From positions 1 to 23,746 of the IMG/VR virus record IMGVR_UViG_3300046007_006792: a stretch of DNA of 23,746 nucleotides; one strand, written 5' to 3'. Shown one piece after another: positions 8,173 through 14,623 of this stretch; position 1 is the stretch's first letter; each line of letters opens with the position of its first letter. The translations under genes were made by a program, and so were the position numbers. The notes below the pieces were generated by a model that was not told the DNA's origin, ran no database searches, and saw only the letters and a program-made list of their open reading frames with translations. This DNA comes from a virus.

Positions 8173-10092
8173 ATGAAGCGACTGCCCACTCTTTACCAGG
8201 ATTTCATTCACCTTTCGCGCTACTCTCGTTGGCTTGAAGACGAGAAGCGCAGGGAATCGTGGGAGGAGACAGTGGATCGCTACTTCCGTTTCTTTGATGA
8301 GCATTTCGCGGAGAAGGGCGTGAAGGTTCAGAAGACGGTGCGGGACGAACTCCGCAACGCAATCCTCAATCTGGAGATTATGCCGTCCATGCGTTCGCTC
8401 ATGACCGCAGGCGAGGCACTGAAGCGCGACAACACCGCTGGCTACAACTGCTCGTATGTGGCAGTGAACAAGGTGCGTGCGTTTGACGAGATCCTATACG
8501 TTCTCATGTGCGGCACAGGTGTGGGCTTTTCCGTGGAGCGGCAGTATGTGGAGAAACTGCCCACCATTGCTGAGACTTTCACGCAGTCCGACACCGTGAT
8601 CGTGGTGAAGGACTCCAAGGAAGGTTGGGCAAAGGCGTATCGCGAACTGGTGTCTCTCCTTATTGGCGGTCAGGTTCCGCAATGGGACATGAGCAAGATT
8701 CGCCCCGCAGGAGCGCGACTGAAGACATTCGGTGGTCGCGCAAGCGGTCCCCGTCCGCTAGACGAACTGTTCCGCTTCACCACCGACACATTCAAGCGAG
8801 CAGCAGGACGCAAACTCACATCCATTGAGTGCCACGACATTGTGTGCAAGATTGCAGAGATCGTTGTGGTTGGTGGAGTGCGCCGTTCCGCTCTCATCTC
8901 CCTGTCCAATCTCACAGACGAGCGTATGCGTGAGGCAAAGACAGGGCAGTGGTGGCTTGAGAATCCGCAGCGTGCCCTTGCAAACAACTCCGTGGCATAC
9001 AAGGAGAAGCCCGACATCGGCGTGTTCATGGAGGAGTGGCTTTCGCTCTACAAGAGCAAGAGCGGCGAGCGCGGCATCTTCAACCGCCAAGCGGCACAGA
9101 AGACTGTTGCAAAGTTGGGTGATCGTCGTGATCCGTCATACGAGTTCGGCACCAATCCGTGTTCGGAGATCATTCTCCGCGACAAGGAGTTCTGCAACCT
9201 GAGCGAAGTGGTTGTGCGTCCGCATGACACGGAGGAGTCCCTCGCTCGCAAGGTTCGTCTTGCTGCGATACTTGGAACGTGGCAGGCATCACTCACCCAC
9301 TTCCCGTATCTCAGCAGCGAGTGGAGCAAGAACTGCGAGGAAGAGGCACTGCTTGGCGTTTCGCTCACAGGCATCATGGACAACGCGCTCATGCGGACAC
9401 GGGGTCACGCGCTGAACGGACTGTTGGAGCGGTTGCGTGGCGAAGCCGTGGGCGCGAACAAGGAGTGGGCAAAGCGGATCGGCATCAACCCTGCCGCTGC
9501 CATCACGTGCATCAAGCCCAGCGGAACGGTTTCGCAGTTGACCGATGCAGCCAGCGGCATCCACGCTCGCCACTCTGAATACTACATCCGCACCGTTCGT
9601 GCAGACCGCAAGGATCCCATGTGCCAGTTCATGATTGACAAGGGCATCCCTGCCGAGCCGTGTGTGATGCGCCCCGATCACACAATGGTGTTCTCGTTCC
9701 CCATGCGAGCCACGGGATCAGTTACGCGCAACGATCTTACCGCTATTCAGCAGTTGGAGTTGTGGTTGGATTACCAGCGGCATTGGTGCGAGCACAAGCC
9801 AAGCATCACTGTCACTGTGCGTGAGCATGAGTGGATGGATGTGGGTGCATGGGTCTACGCGCACTTTGACGAGATCAGCGGCATCTCTTTCCTCCCCCAC
9901 TCCGACCACACGTATCAGCAGGCTCCATACCAAGACTGCACAAAGGAGCAGTATGAGACAGCGGCAGCGAAACTGCCTGACGAGATTGATTGGAGCGAGT
10001 TGAGCACTTACGAAAAGACCGACAGCACCGTGGGCACACAGACTTTTGCGTGCAGCGGAGACAAGTGCGAAGTGGTTGACCTGACTACATAA
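8173..10092 (+). CDS. nrdJ: Adenosylcobalamin-dependent (class II) ribonucleotide reductase
   Basis: 639 residues. It reduces ribonucleotides (probably triphosphates) to deoxyribonucleotides for phage DNA synthesis, using a radical from coenzyme B12 and no oxygen. Key residues match the Lactobacillus leichmannii monomeric enzyme by pattern and spacing: Cys93 in YNCSYV and Cys341 as the active-site thiol pair, Cys330 in NPCSEI as radical cysteine with Asn328 and Glu332, and the C-terminal shuttle pair Cys627/Cys632 (CSGDKC). Spacings 330-341 (11) and 627-632 (5) equal those of the known enzyme (408-419, 731-736). CIKPSGTVSQL (446-456) is a conserved substrate-binding loop. It is about 100 residues shorter than the 739-residue bacterial protein, a compact viral form. 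It has its own promoter, a strong AAGGAG 7 nt before ATG, and a terminator behind, so it is a single-gene unit. No intein or split is seen. Confidence 0.95.
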   Translation: MKRLPTLYQDFIHLSRYSRWLEDEKRRESWEETVDRYFRFFDEHFAEKGVKVQKTVRDELRNAILNLEIMPSMRSLMTAGEALKRDNTAGYNCSYVAVNKVRAFDEILYVLMCGTGVGFSVERQYVEKLPTIAETFTQSDTVIVVKDSKEGWAKAYRELVSLLIGGQVPQWDMSKIRPAGARLKTFGGRASGPRPLDELFRFTTDTFKRAAGRKLTSIECHDIVCKIAEIVVVGGVRRSALISLSNLTDERMREAKTGQWWLENPQRALANNSVAYKEKPDIGVFMEEWLSLYKSKSGERGIFNRQAAQKTVAKLGDRRDPSYEFGTNPCSEIILRDKEFCNLSEVVVRPHDTEESLARKVRLAAILGTWQASLTHFPYLSSEWSKNCEEEALLGVSLTGIMDNALMRTRGHALNGLLERLRGEAVGANKEWAKRIGINPAAAITCIKPSGTVSQLTDAASGIHARHSEYYIRTVRADRKDPMCQFMIDKGIPAEPCVMRPDHTMVFSFPMRATGSVTRNDLTAIQQLELWLDYQRHWCEHKPSITVTVREHEWMDVGAWVYAHFDEISGISFLPHSDHTYQQAPYQDCTKEQYETAAAKLPDEIDWSELSTYEKTDSTVGTQTFACSGDKCEVVDLTT

Positions 10093-10098
10093 TATTGA

Positions 10099-10116
10099 GC
10101 CTGTTCCCAAACAGGC
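10099..10116 (+). other. RNA hairpin 1 after nrdJ
   Basis: GCCTGT / ACAGGC perfect 6-bp stem with a TCCCAA loop, starting 7 nt after the nrdJ stop codon. It is followed by AAAA rather than a T-run, so it is not a terminator by itself on this strand. It may protect the 3' end of the transcript. Confidence 0.5.
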
Positions 10117-10130
10117 AAAATAGACACCCC

Positions 10131-10151
10131 ACAGGAGATCGTATCTCCTGT
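10131..10151 (+). other. RNA hairpin 2 after nrdJ
   Basis: ACAGGAGA / TCTCCTGT perfect 8-bp stem around a TCGTA loop, with no T-run behind. It is the second of three closely spaced hairpins. The left arm contains AGGAGA, a Shine-Dalgarno-like string with no start codon at suitable spacing. Confidence 0.5.
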
Positions 10152-10154
10152 CCG

Positions 10155-10184
10155 ACCCCCGTGAAGTGCGGGGGTTTCTTTTTT
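10155..10184 (+). terminator. Strong Rho-independent terminator of nrdJ
   Basis: ACCCCCG / CGGGGGT, a perfect 7-bp G+C-rich stem with a 7-nt loop (TGAAGTG), directly followed by TTCTTTTTT. It ends transcription between nrdJ and the protease gene, so the protease needs its own promoter. Confidence 0.92.
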
Positions 10185-10217
10185 GAAAATCTGGCAATTT
10201 TGGTTTCGGGGAGTCCA

Positions 10218-10225
10218 CTAAATAT
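10218..10225 (+). promoter_or_regulatory. T4-late-promoter-like box CTAAATAT before protease gene
   Basis: CTAAATAT, resembling the T4 late promoter consensus TATAAATA, sits 4 nt before the ATG of the lipoprotein protease and 33 nt after the terminator. The same box in the same spacing lies before the RuvC-like gene. Confidence 0.5.
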
Positions 10226-10229
10226 TTGC

Positions 10230-11012
10230 ATGAAGAGCCGCGCTGTCCAGCCTCTTCTCACTGCCCTTGCACTCGTCCTAGCAGCCTGTGCAACGCCTGT
10301 CCCGCCTACACTAGAAGCCCCAATCCCGCCACAGGCTCCCGCTGAGAGCCGTCCGTGGCTCAAGGGGTGGACGATCATACCCCCAACAGAACATAGCGCA
10401 ATAGGATGCCTTCTTTCAGAGGAAGAGGGGATGATCGGCAGCGGTATTTTAATCGCTCCCCGTGTGGTGCTCACGGCAGGGCACTGCACAGACGGAAAGA
10501 ACAGACCTCACTATTTTTCAACAGGGGGCGGATGCTATCCCATTTATAAAATAGTTACACATCCACTTTACAAAGTGAACGGACAAATCGTGGTGGACGC
10601 AGCACTCGTGTTTCTGACGGCAGACTGCCCCGAAACGCCTGTTGCGCTCCACCACGCCAACGAAGACGTTTCCCGCTACGACTACCTCACGGTGGTGGGA
10701 TACGGCGGCGGGATCAAGAAGATCAGCAACCCTGGTGTGTTTTGGTGCTACGGTGTTCTTGCCGACGAGCCGTTCTCTCTACGTTTCCTCACCATTGACG
10801 GCACGGCATGGTTTGGCGACTCAGGCGGTGCAATACTGAACACCAAAGGCGAACTGGTTGGGGTCACCTCTGCCATCCTGTCTGACAGGGGACGGATCTT
10901 TGAGAATATTGGTGTGCGGATTCAGATGATCCGCGTGTGGATACACCACACACTCAATCAGCAGGATCCCGCTCTACTTCTGCTTCCAGAGCAGTACCGA
11001 CAGGGGGAGTAG
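10230..11012 (+). CDS. Secreted lipoprotein trypsin-like serine protease
   Basis: 260 residues. The N-terminus is a lipoprotein signal: KSR, a hydrophobic run LLTALALVLAA, then Cys20 in LAAC (Ala at +2, which in enterobacteria sends a lipoprotein to the outer membrane), and a Pro-rich linker to ~40. The rest is an S1 chymotrypsin-fold protease: GSGILIAPRVVLTAGHC with His85, VVDAALVFL with Asp123 and WFGDSGGAIL with Ser198. The order and spacing of the catalytic triad are as expected. The frame is open back to 10095, but that stretch runs through the terminator, so ATG10230 is chosen. There is no Shine-Dalgarno; a CTAAATAT box ends 4 nt before the ATG. The 3' end overlaps an antisense gene by 59 nt. 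Possible roles: lysis, cell-surface protein or receptor cleavage, or superinfection exclusion. Confidence 0.85.
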   Translation: MKSRAVQPLLTALALVLAACATPVPPTLEAPIPPQAPAESRPWLKGWTIIPPTEHSAIGCLLSEEEGMIGSGILIAPRVVLTAGHCTDGKNRPHYFSTGGGCYPIYKIVTHPLYKVNGQIVVDAALVFLTADCPETPVALHHANEDVSRYDYLTVVGYGGGIKKISNPGVFWCYGVLADEPFSLRFLTIDGTAWFGDSGGAILNTKGELVGVTSAILSDRGRIFENIGVRIQMIRVWIHHTLNQQDPALLLLPEQYRQGE

Positions 11013-11205
11013 TATTAGCAGGAGCAGCAGGCACAACAGCAAGACGCTTCTCCAGTTCTCCCTTTTCCTTTTGGGCAATCCGCAGTTTGGCTTCAAGCAC
11101 AAGGACTTGAGCGGTGAGTTCGTTCACCTTCTCGTGGAGAAGCGGAATAAGAACAGTCTCGTTGTAGTTTTCGCTGACCATGTTAGGAATCATTGGTGGG
11201 ATCAT
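10954..11205 (-). CDS. Small coiled-coil protein, tail-spike chaperone-tail-like
   Basis: 83 residues. Residues ~12-52 form a heptad-patterned helix (NETVLIPLLHEKVNELTAQV and on), then a Pro/Ala-rich tail. The segment YNETVLIPLLHEKVNEL resembles the C-terminal helix of S74-type intramolecular chaperones of tail spikes (Y...LIPLL..AIKEL...). The stretch before it, with the autocleavage Ser/Lys, is absent, so it would be only the trimerising tail of such a domain. AAGGAG at 11215-11220 (reverse strand) is 9 nt before the ATG, good evidence of translation. It overlaps the protease gene tail to tail by 59 nt and diverges from the RuvC gene. Function unknown. Confidence 0.6.
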   Translation of the reverse strand: MIPPMIPNMVSENYNETVLIPLLHEKVNELTAQVLVLEAKLRIAQKEKGELEKRLAVVPAAPANTTPPVGTALEAEVERDPAD

Positions 11206-11237
11206 GATGTAAATCTCCTTTGCTGTATGTATATGCC

Positions 11238-11245
11238 CTAAATAC
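11238..11245 (+). promoter_or_regulatory. T4-late-promoter-like box CTAAATAC before RuvC-like gene
   Basis: CTAAATAC followed by CTGT and ATG. This matches the arrangement before the protease gene (CTAAATAT, TTGC, ATG), giving a shared string CTAAATAYYTGYATG. A start of transcription ~10 nt downstream would leave almost no leader. Confidence 0.5.
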
Positions 11246-11249
11246 CTGT

Positions 11250-11828
11250 ATGCTGATAGCAGGAATTGACTATTCTCTTTGTGGTCCTGCGGTGTGCCTG
11301 TTCAAGCCCTCCGCGACGGGGAGGTTCTGCCATCAGGACTGCTCGTTCTTCTTTCTCACAAACAACAAGCGACAGTCAGAAATACGATACACAAACATCT
11401 TTGGTGAGCGGTTGAACGATTGGGACTCGGACGAGCACCGCTACGAGACAATCGCGGATTGGGCAACGGACATCGTGATGGGCTGCACCCATGTTGCGCT
11501 TGAGGGATACGCGTTCGGTGCAAGCGGTCGGGTATTTCAGATCGCGGAGAACACGGGTGTCCTCAAATACAAACTGTACCAGTTGGGCATTCCCGTCACC
11601 GTGATGCCGCCCACCGAGGTGAAGAAATACGCCACAGGCAAGGGCAATGCAGACAAGAATGCCATGTATACCGCGTGGATCAACGAGACAGGGGTGAGTC
11701 TGAAGTCCATGCTTACACCCAACAAGAGCGACAGCGTGAGTCCCGTGTCAGACATCGTGGACGCGTATTTCATCTGCAAGAAACTGCACGGCTCCTTGCA
11801 GGAAACCAAGATAGAGGATGAAGACTAG
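11250..11828 (+). CDS. RuvC-like Holliday junction resolvase
   Basis: 192 residues from the ATG at 11250. An in-frame TTG at 11220 would add ten residues, but it lies under the Shine-Dalgarno of the opposite gene. The RNase-H-like fold of RuvC is seen in IAGIDYSLCGPAV (Asp7), HVALEGYAFG (Glu85), VKKYATGKGNADKNAM (124-139, typical of RuvC and close phage relatives) and SDIVDAYFI (Asp168, Asp171). These supply the four-acid metal site. Role: cutting branched DNA before packaging, the job done in T4 by endonuclease VII. There is no Shine-Dalgarno; it has a CTAAATAC box as upstream signal. It ends convergently with the lipoprotein gene, sharing CTAG at 11825-11828. Confidence 0.85.
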   Translation: MLIAGIDYSLCGPAVCLFKPSATGRFCHQDCSFFFLTNNKRQSEIRYTNIFGERLNDWDSDEHRYETIADWATDIVMGCTHVALEGYAFGASGRVFQIAENTGVLKYKLYQLGIPVTVMPPTEVKKYATGKGNADKNAMYTAWINETGVSLKSMLTPNKSDSVSPVSDIVDAYFICKKLHGSLQETKIEDED

Positions 11829-12109
11829 CGAGCGGTGGTTTTCTTGCGGCGTGGGGTCTTGCCCTTTGCAGCAAGTGTTGACTTCCGCTTGGAGATGAAC
11901 TCACGCCATGCCCATGCAAGGGCAAGAGCAAGCACAGGCAGATACCACAGGATCCAACCCCAATTGAAAGAGGTGGAGTTGTTCACAATGTTGTGGCGCA
12001 GCCCTTGAATGATGGGACTCTCCTTGATGTGATCGTCAGACACGATTCGTGGTGCGCTGTCGCACGCAACAAGCAGGAGGGGAAGCAGTAGTGCGTAGAT
12101 TCGGTTCAT
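11825..12109 (-). CDS. Small membrane lipoprotein, spanin-like
   Basis: 94 residues. A lipoprotein signal (MNRIYALLLPLLLVAC, Cys16) is followed by ~33 periplasmic residues, one transmembrane helix (GWILWYLPVLALALAWAW, ~51-68) and a strongly basic tail (KGKTPRRKKTT). N-terminal lipid plus C-terminal membrane helix is the build of unimolecular spanins, which join outer and inner membranes in the last lysis step. However, the periplasmic part is very short, and Asp at +2 after the lipid Cys would keep it in the inner membrane in enterobacteria. AAGGAG lies 9 nt before the ATG. It directly follows the holin gene (11-nt gap), which supports a lysis role. No endolysin is in the window. Confidence 0.65.
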   Translation of the reverse strand: MNRIYALLLPLLLVACDSAPRIVSDDHIKESPIIQGLRHNIVNNSTSFNWGWILWYLPVLALALAWAWREFISKRKSTLAAKGKTPRRKKTTAR

Positions 12110-12120
12110 GGTGTAACTCC

Positions 12121-12561
12121 TTATGACTTGTTCGCTGCGGCAGCACTGCCGAAGTAGAAGCCGACGATGCTCACGAGAATCTGCCGTGTCTCGGACGCGA
12201 ACAGGAACCCGTTTACCTCAACAAAATACTTGCGGGTAGTCTGCGGGAACAGCCCGAACAGCCCCTCTGGTTGGGTTGCGTCCACCTCAACAAAGGTGGG
12301 CAAGCCAAAGAACGGCAGGATGAATGGGGCAAGCAGTGTTGCAAACAGCACGGACAGCACGATCAGTTGACGGATTCCCTTGCCCACATCAAGGGGAACA
12401 CGCTGCGCGGCTTTGTCTTGGTTCTCTGTGGTGCGCTTGTTTGCGTCCATCAGACGCGTGAACATTTCCTTCTGATCCTGCGACTTCTGTGCCATGTAAC
12501 GGAACAGGAATCCAGTGGCAGCACCACCAACGAGCGAAATCAATTCAGGTGTAAACGGCAT
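12121..12561 (-). CDS. Holin (3-TM, gene-transfer-agent type)
   Basis: 146 residues. An N-terminal segment with Gly-rich GGAATGFLF (5-22) may be a membrane helix. A charged coiled helix (24-62) follows, then a strong helix RQLIVLSVLFATLLAPFILP (64-83), a loop with FGLFPQTTRKYFVEVNGF, and a third helix ILVSIVGFYFGSAAAA (128-143). This matches the layout of the 3-TM holins I know from gene transfer agents and marine phages. It makes inner-membrane holes that release endolysin. AAAGGA at proper spacing and a CTAAATAC box (12581-12588) precede the ATG, so it may be transcribed separately from the structural genes upstream. Confidence 0.75.
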   Translation of the reverse strand: MPFTPELISLVGGAATGFLFRYMAQKSQDQKEMFTRLMDANKRTTENQDKAAQRVPLDVGKGIRQLIVLSVLFATLLAPFILPFFGLPTFVEVDATQPEGLFGLFPQTTRKYFVEVNGFLFASETRQILVSIVGFYFGSAAAANKS

Positions 12562-12580
12562 AGTGTAATCCTTTCACAAA

Positions 12581-12588
12581 GTATTTAG
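12581..12588 (-). promoter_or_regulatory. CTAAATAC box before holin gene
   Basis: Reverse strand CTAAATAC, 19 nt before the holin ATG and containing the TAA stop of the preceding small gene. The stop codon partly explains the match, so confidence is limited, but it sits in the short spacer where a late promoter for holin and lipoprotein would be placed. Confidence 0.4.
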
Positions 12589-12770
12589 ACGCTCTTTCGT
12601 CGCCTCTTGAGCATTTTGGGCTTGTTCTTGGCAGGAACAGGGGGGAAATCGGGCGGCAAACCAGCAATATTTGAACCGCTGGCAGTGTTCACGGGTGGAT
12701 TGTTCACCACTGGAGGGGGGAACTGCTCGCCAATGAAAGACGAGAACGGCTTGAGTTTACGGTTGTCCAT
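12585..12770 (-). CDS. Small proline-rich hypothetical protein
   Basis: 61 residues from ATG at 12770, chosen because GGAGG (12776-12780) lies 5 nt upstream. A longer in-frame start at 12830 lies deep in the preceding gene. The sequence begins MDNRKLKPFSSFIGEQF, is Pro/Asn-rich in the middle (PPPVVNNPPVNTA, PPDFPPVPAKNK) and ends in a basic tail (KMLKRRRKSV). No known domain. It overlaps the end of the beta-rich structural gene by 14 nt. It may be a minor virion peptide or linker. Confidence 0.6.
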   Translation of the reverse strand: MDNRKLKPFSSFIGEQFPPPVVNNPPVNTASGSNIAGLPPDFPPVPAKNKPKMLKRRRKSV

Positions 12771-13728
12771 ATGTGCCTCCTCCAAAGACCATGAAGTGGA
12801 TGCGTTCGGTGCGTCCATTTTGGTAAGCAACCGATTGCAGAGTCCATTGGTTGTTTGACGCTCCTGCTGTTGTCTGCTTTCGCGACTCTATCCTGAAACC
12901 GCTTCGCGTCTTGAATTTGTTGTTTTGACCAGCACGAACCATCAAATATGAGAATTCGTTAGAAGAACTTATGGAACTAGTAACCACGGTGTCTTGTGTG
13001 CTTTCGTTCTCGCCGCTAAGAATGACGCAGTAGTTTGTGTTGTTGAGGGGCTTGGTGAAAGTAATGTCAAAAACAGAGTTTGCACCAGCAGAAACACCGA
13101 ACACGTTGTACGAGTTTTCAACATACGCGGCAACAGGAGTAGAATTTCCACGAGCAGGAGGTATCACTACCGTTCCGTATGCGGTGGCAGTCCTCTTGGA
13201 CAGAAGATTGGTCAGGTGTGAGTTGTATGTTGCTCCTGTTGCGCCGTACCCGCTTGCACCTGGAACGGTTGCATACGTGGTTCCCGTGACAGAGAATGCC
13301 CTGTTATCCTGTGAAAACGAGAAAGCAGCAAATCCTATTCTGAGAGTGTTTGCAGCGGGATCTCCAAAGGTTGCCGTTCCTCCTGCCAAACTTGTGGAGT
13401 AATTGAATGTATTGAATTCAAATCCTGCACTCCTGCCTAATGCAGTGCTGCCTGCTATATTTGTAATTCTAGAACACGCAAGGGGATAGTTTGTGTCGTC
13501 ACAGCATTCAGGGGTTGACACTACCACATACGCGTTGCTTGAAAAGCGAGAAGACGCAGAAAAGGTGACTCCGAACCTGCCGTTTGAGATTTTCTTGAAA
13601 TCGGCAACATTGGAGTTGTCTATTACCGTGGGAGTTGCAGGCGTGGTTACTCCAAGATATCCCCACGCATCGCACATGGGCAGGGAAACAGGAGTGGAAG
13701 TATAAGATGAGGAGGAATAATGGCTCAC
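12757..13728 (-). CDS. Beta-rich putative virion protein, two related domains
   Basis: 323 residues, rich in Ser, Thr, Asn, Gly and aromatic residues, starting at GTG13728 inside GTGA shared with the preceding stop. Two halves share a pattern: FGVTF........NAYVVVS followed by SAGFEFNTF...LRIGFAAFSF in the first, and FDITFTKPLNNTNYCVILSG followed by RSGFRIESR...RIHFMVFGGG in the second. The same pattern occurs once in the neighbouring 166-residue protein. Cys-Cys (ECCDD) and other Cys residues occur in the first half. No enzyme motif or signal peptide. Most likely a fibre, decoration or baseplate-periphery protein. Family not named. Confidence 0.65.
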   Translation of the reverse strand: MSHYSSSSYTSTPVSLPMCDAWGYLGVTTPATPTVIDNSNVADFKKISNGRFGVTFSASSRFSSNAYVVVSTPECCDDTNYPLACSRITNIAGSTALGRSAGFEFNTFNYSTSLAGGTATFGDPAANTLRIGFAAFSFSQDNRAFSVTGTTYATVPGASGYGATGATYNSHLTNLLSKRTATAYGTVVIPPARGNSTPVAAYVENSYNVFGVSAGANSVFDITFTKPLNNTNYCVILSGENESTQDTVVTSSISSSNEFSYLMVRAGQNNKFKTRSGFRIESRKQTTAGASNNQWTLQSVAYQNGRTERIHFMVFGGGTYGQP

Positions 13729-14225
13729 AGAACAACTACTCCTATGTTTGCTGCCGCTAGACCAACTCCTGCATTAGTGTTCATTCGCAATCCCAATATT
13801 CTGTTGTTCTCTGCTGCTTGTGCTCCACCTGTACGAACAACGCCAGTACGAACCCAAAAAGATGTAGTGGTCTTTGGAAACTTAGAAGAGTTCAACACAT
13901 GAGCATAGGTAGGTCTTTGATCTGCACTGCTGTCCCTGTAAAACTGCAAGAACACCTTGTATTTGTTGTCGCGCATGGGAGTGATGAATGAAAACTTGAG
14001 AGCACCAGACTCCACAAGATCAGTTGTAGTGACAGGAACGTTTACCCCACCACTTGTCTGTGTCTCCAAATCAAGATACAAGTTGTAACCATCAATAAAA
14101 TTAACTACATCAAAGGCGGCTTGAGTCCCCGCTGCCGCGTAGTTCCTGCCTGTGAGACACCACGCCTTCACAGACGCGTTGTGCCCAAACAGCACGGAAG
14201 GGATTGCACTGCCGATTGCGCTCAT
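13725..14225 (-). CDS. Beta-rich putative virion protein, single domain
   Basis: 166 residues. The segment FSFITPMRDNKYKVFLQFYRD, then SFWVRTGVVRTG and the final RILGLRM...IGVVVL, follows the pattern of each half of the adjacent 323-residue protein, so the two genes probably arose by duplication. The opening MSAIGSAIPSVLFGHNASVKAWC is Ala/Ser-rich. ATG14225 overlaps the preceding stop (ATGA), with AGGAG 8 nt upstream. Role inferred from composition and neighbours: minor structural or adhesion protein. Confidence 0.65.
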   Translation of the reverse strand: MSAIGSAIPSVLFGHNASVKAWCLTGRNYAAAGTQAAFDVVNFIDGYNLYLDLETQTSGGVNVPVTTTDLVESGALKFSFITPMRDNKYKVFLQFYRDSSADQRPTYAHVLNSSKFPKTTTSFWVRTGVVRTGGAQAAENNRILGLRMNTNAGVGLAAANIGVVVL

Positions 14226-14608
14226 CTAATGCTCCTAAGTATCTGCCCCATCTTGCCGTCAAATGGAATGTTATCCACAACGATTCCATCAAACACGGTC
14301 CCTTCCTGTATGTATTCCAAATACAGGAGGACTGTCTTCAGGGCAGAATGGGTTTCGCGATCCAACTTGAAAAACAGCATCCGAGCAGCAGGCGTGCGCC
14401 CAAACACGTTTCCAAGCACCACAATGTGGTTCAGTAGCAGGATGGTGCGGAGATTGCCGCTGCGCACGTAACGCTTGAGCAACCGCTTCACGTACTTGAT
14501 CTTGCACAGATCATCGTTGAACTCAGCCATGCCCATGCAATCGGGATTGGTGTAGTTCCCCATTGCGTATAGCATGAAGTTATCACGAGTCAACGTCTTG
14601 AATTCCAT
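14222..14608 (-). CDS. Conserved T4-like marine-phage protein, unknown function
   Basis: 128 residues from ATG14608; a TTG two codons earlier is also possible. The opening MEFKTLTRDNFMLYAMGNYTNP, then IKYVKRLLKRYVRSG, LLLNHIVVLGNVFG and RMLFFKLDRE, resembles a small mostly helical protein that I recall as conserved in T4-like cyanophages. No catalytic motif is visible. It lies between basic core-like proteins and the beta-rich virion proteins in one coupled row. No clear Shine-Dalgarno is seen, and the gap to the preceding stop is only 15 nt, so it may be translated by re-initiation. Confidence 0.7.
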   Translation of the reverse strand: MEFKTLTRDNFMLYAMGNYTNPDCMGMAEFNDDLCKIKYVKRLLKRYVRSGNLRTILLLNHIVVLGNVFGRTPAARMLFFKLDRETHSALKTVLLYLEYIQEGTVFDGIVVDNIPFDGKMGQILRSIR

Positions 14609-14623
14609 GATCAAAAGCGGATG

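Noticed and set aside
9718-10218. Reverse open frame over the end of nrdJ
   Set aside because: Covers the nrdJ C-terminus and terminator; no recognisable protein features.
10095-10229. N-terminal extension of the protease frame
   Set aside because: It starts at a non-ATG codon and runs through three hairpins and the terminator; the lipoprotein signal begins cleanly at ATG10230.
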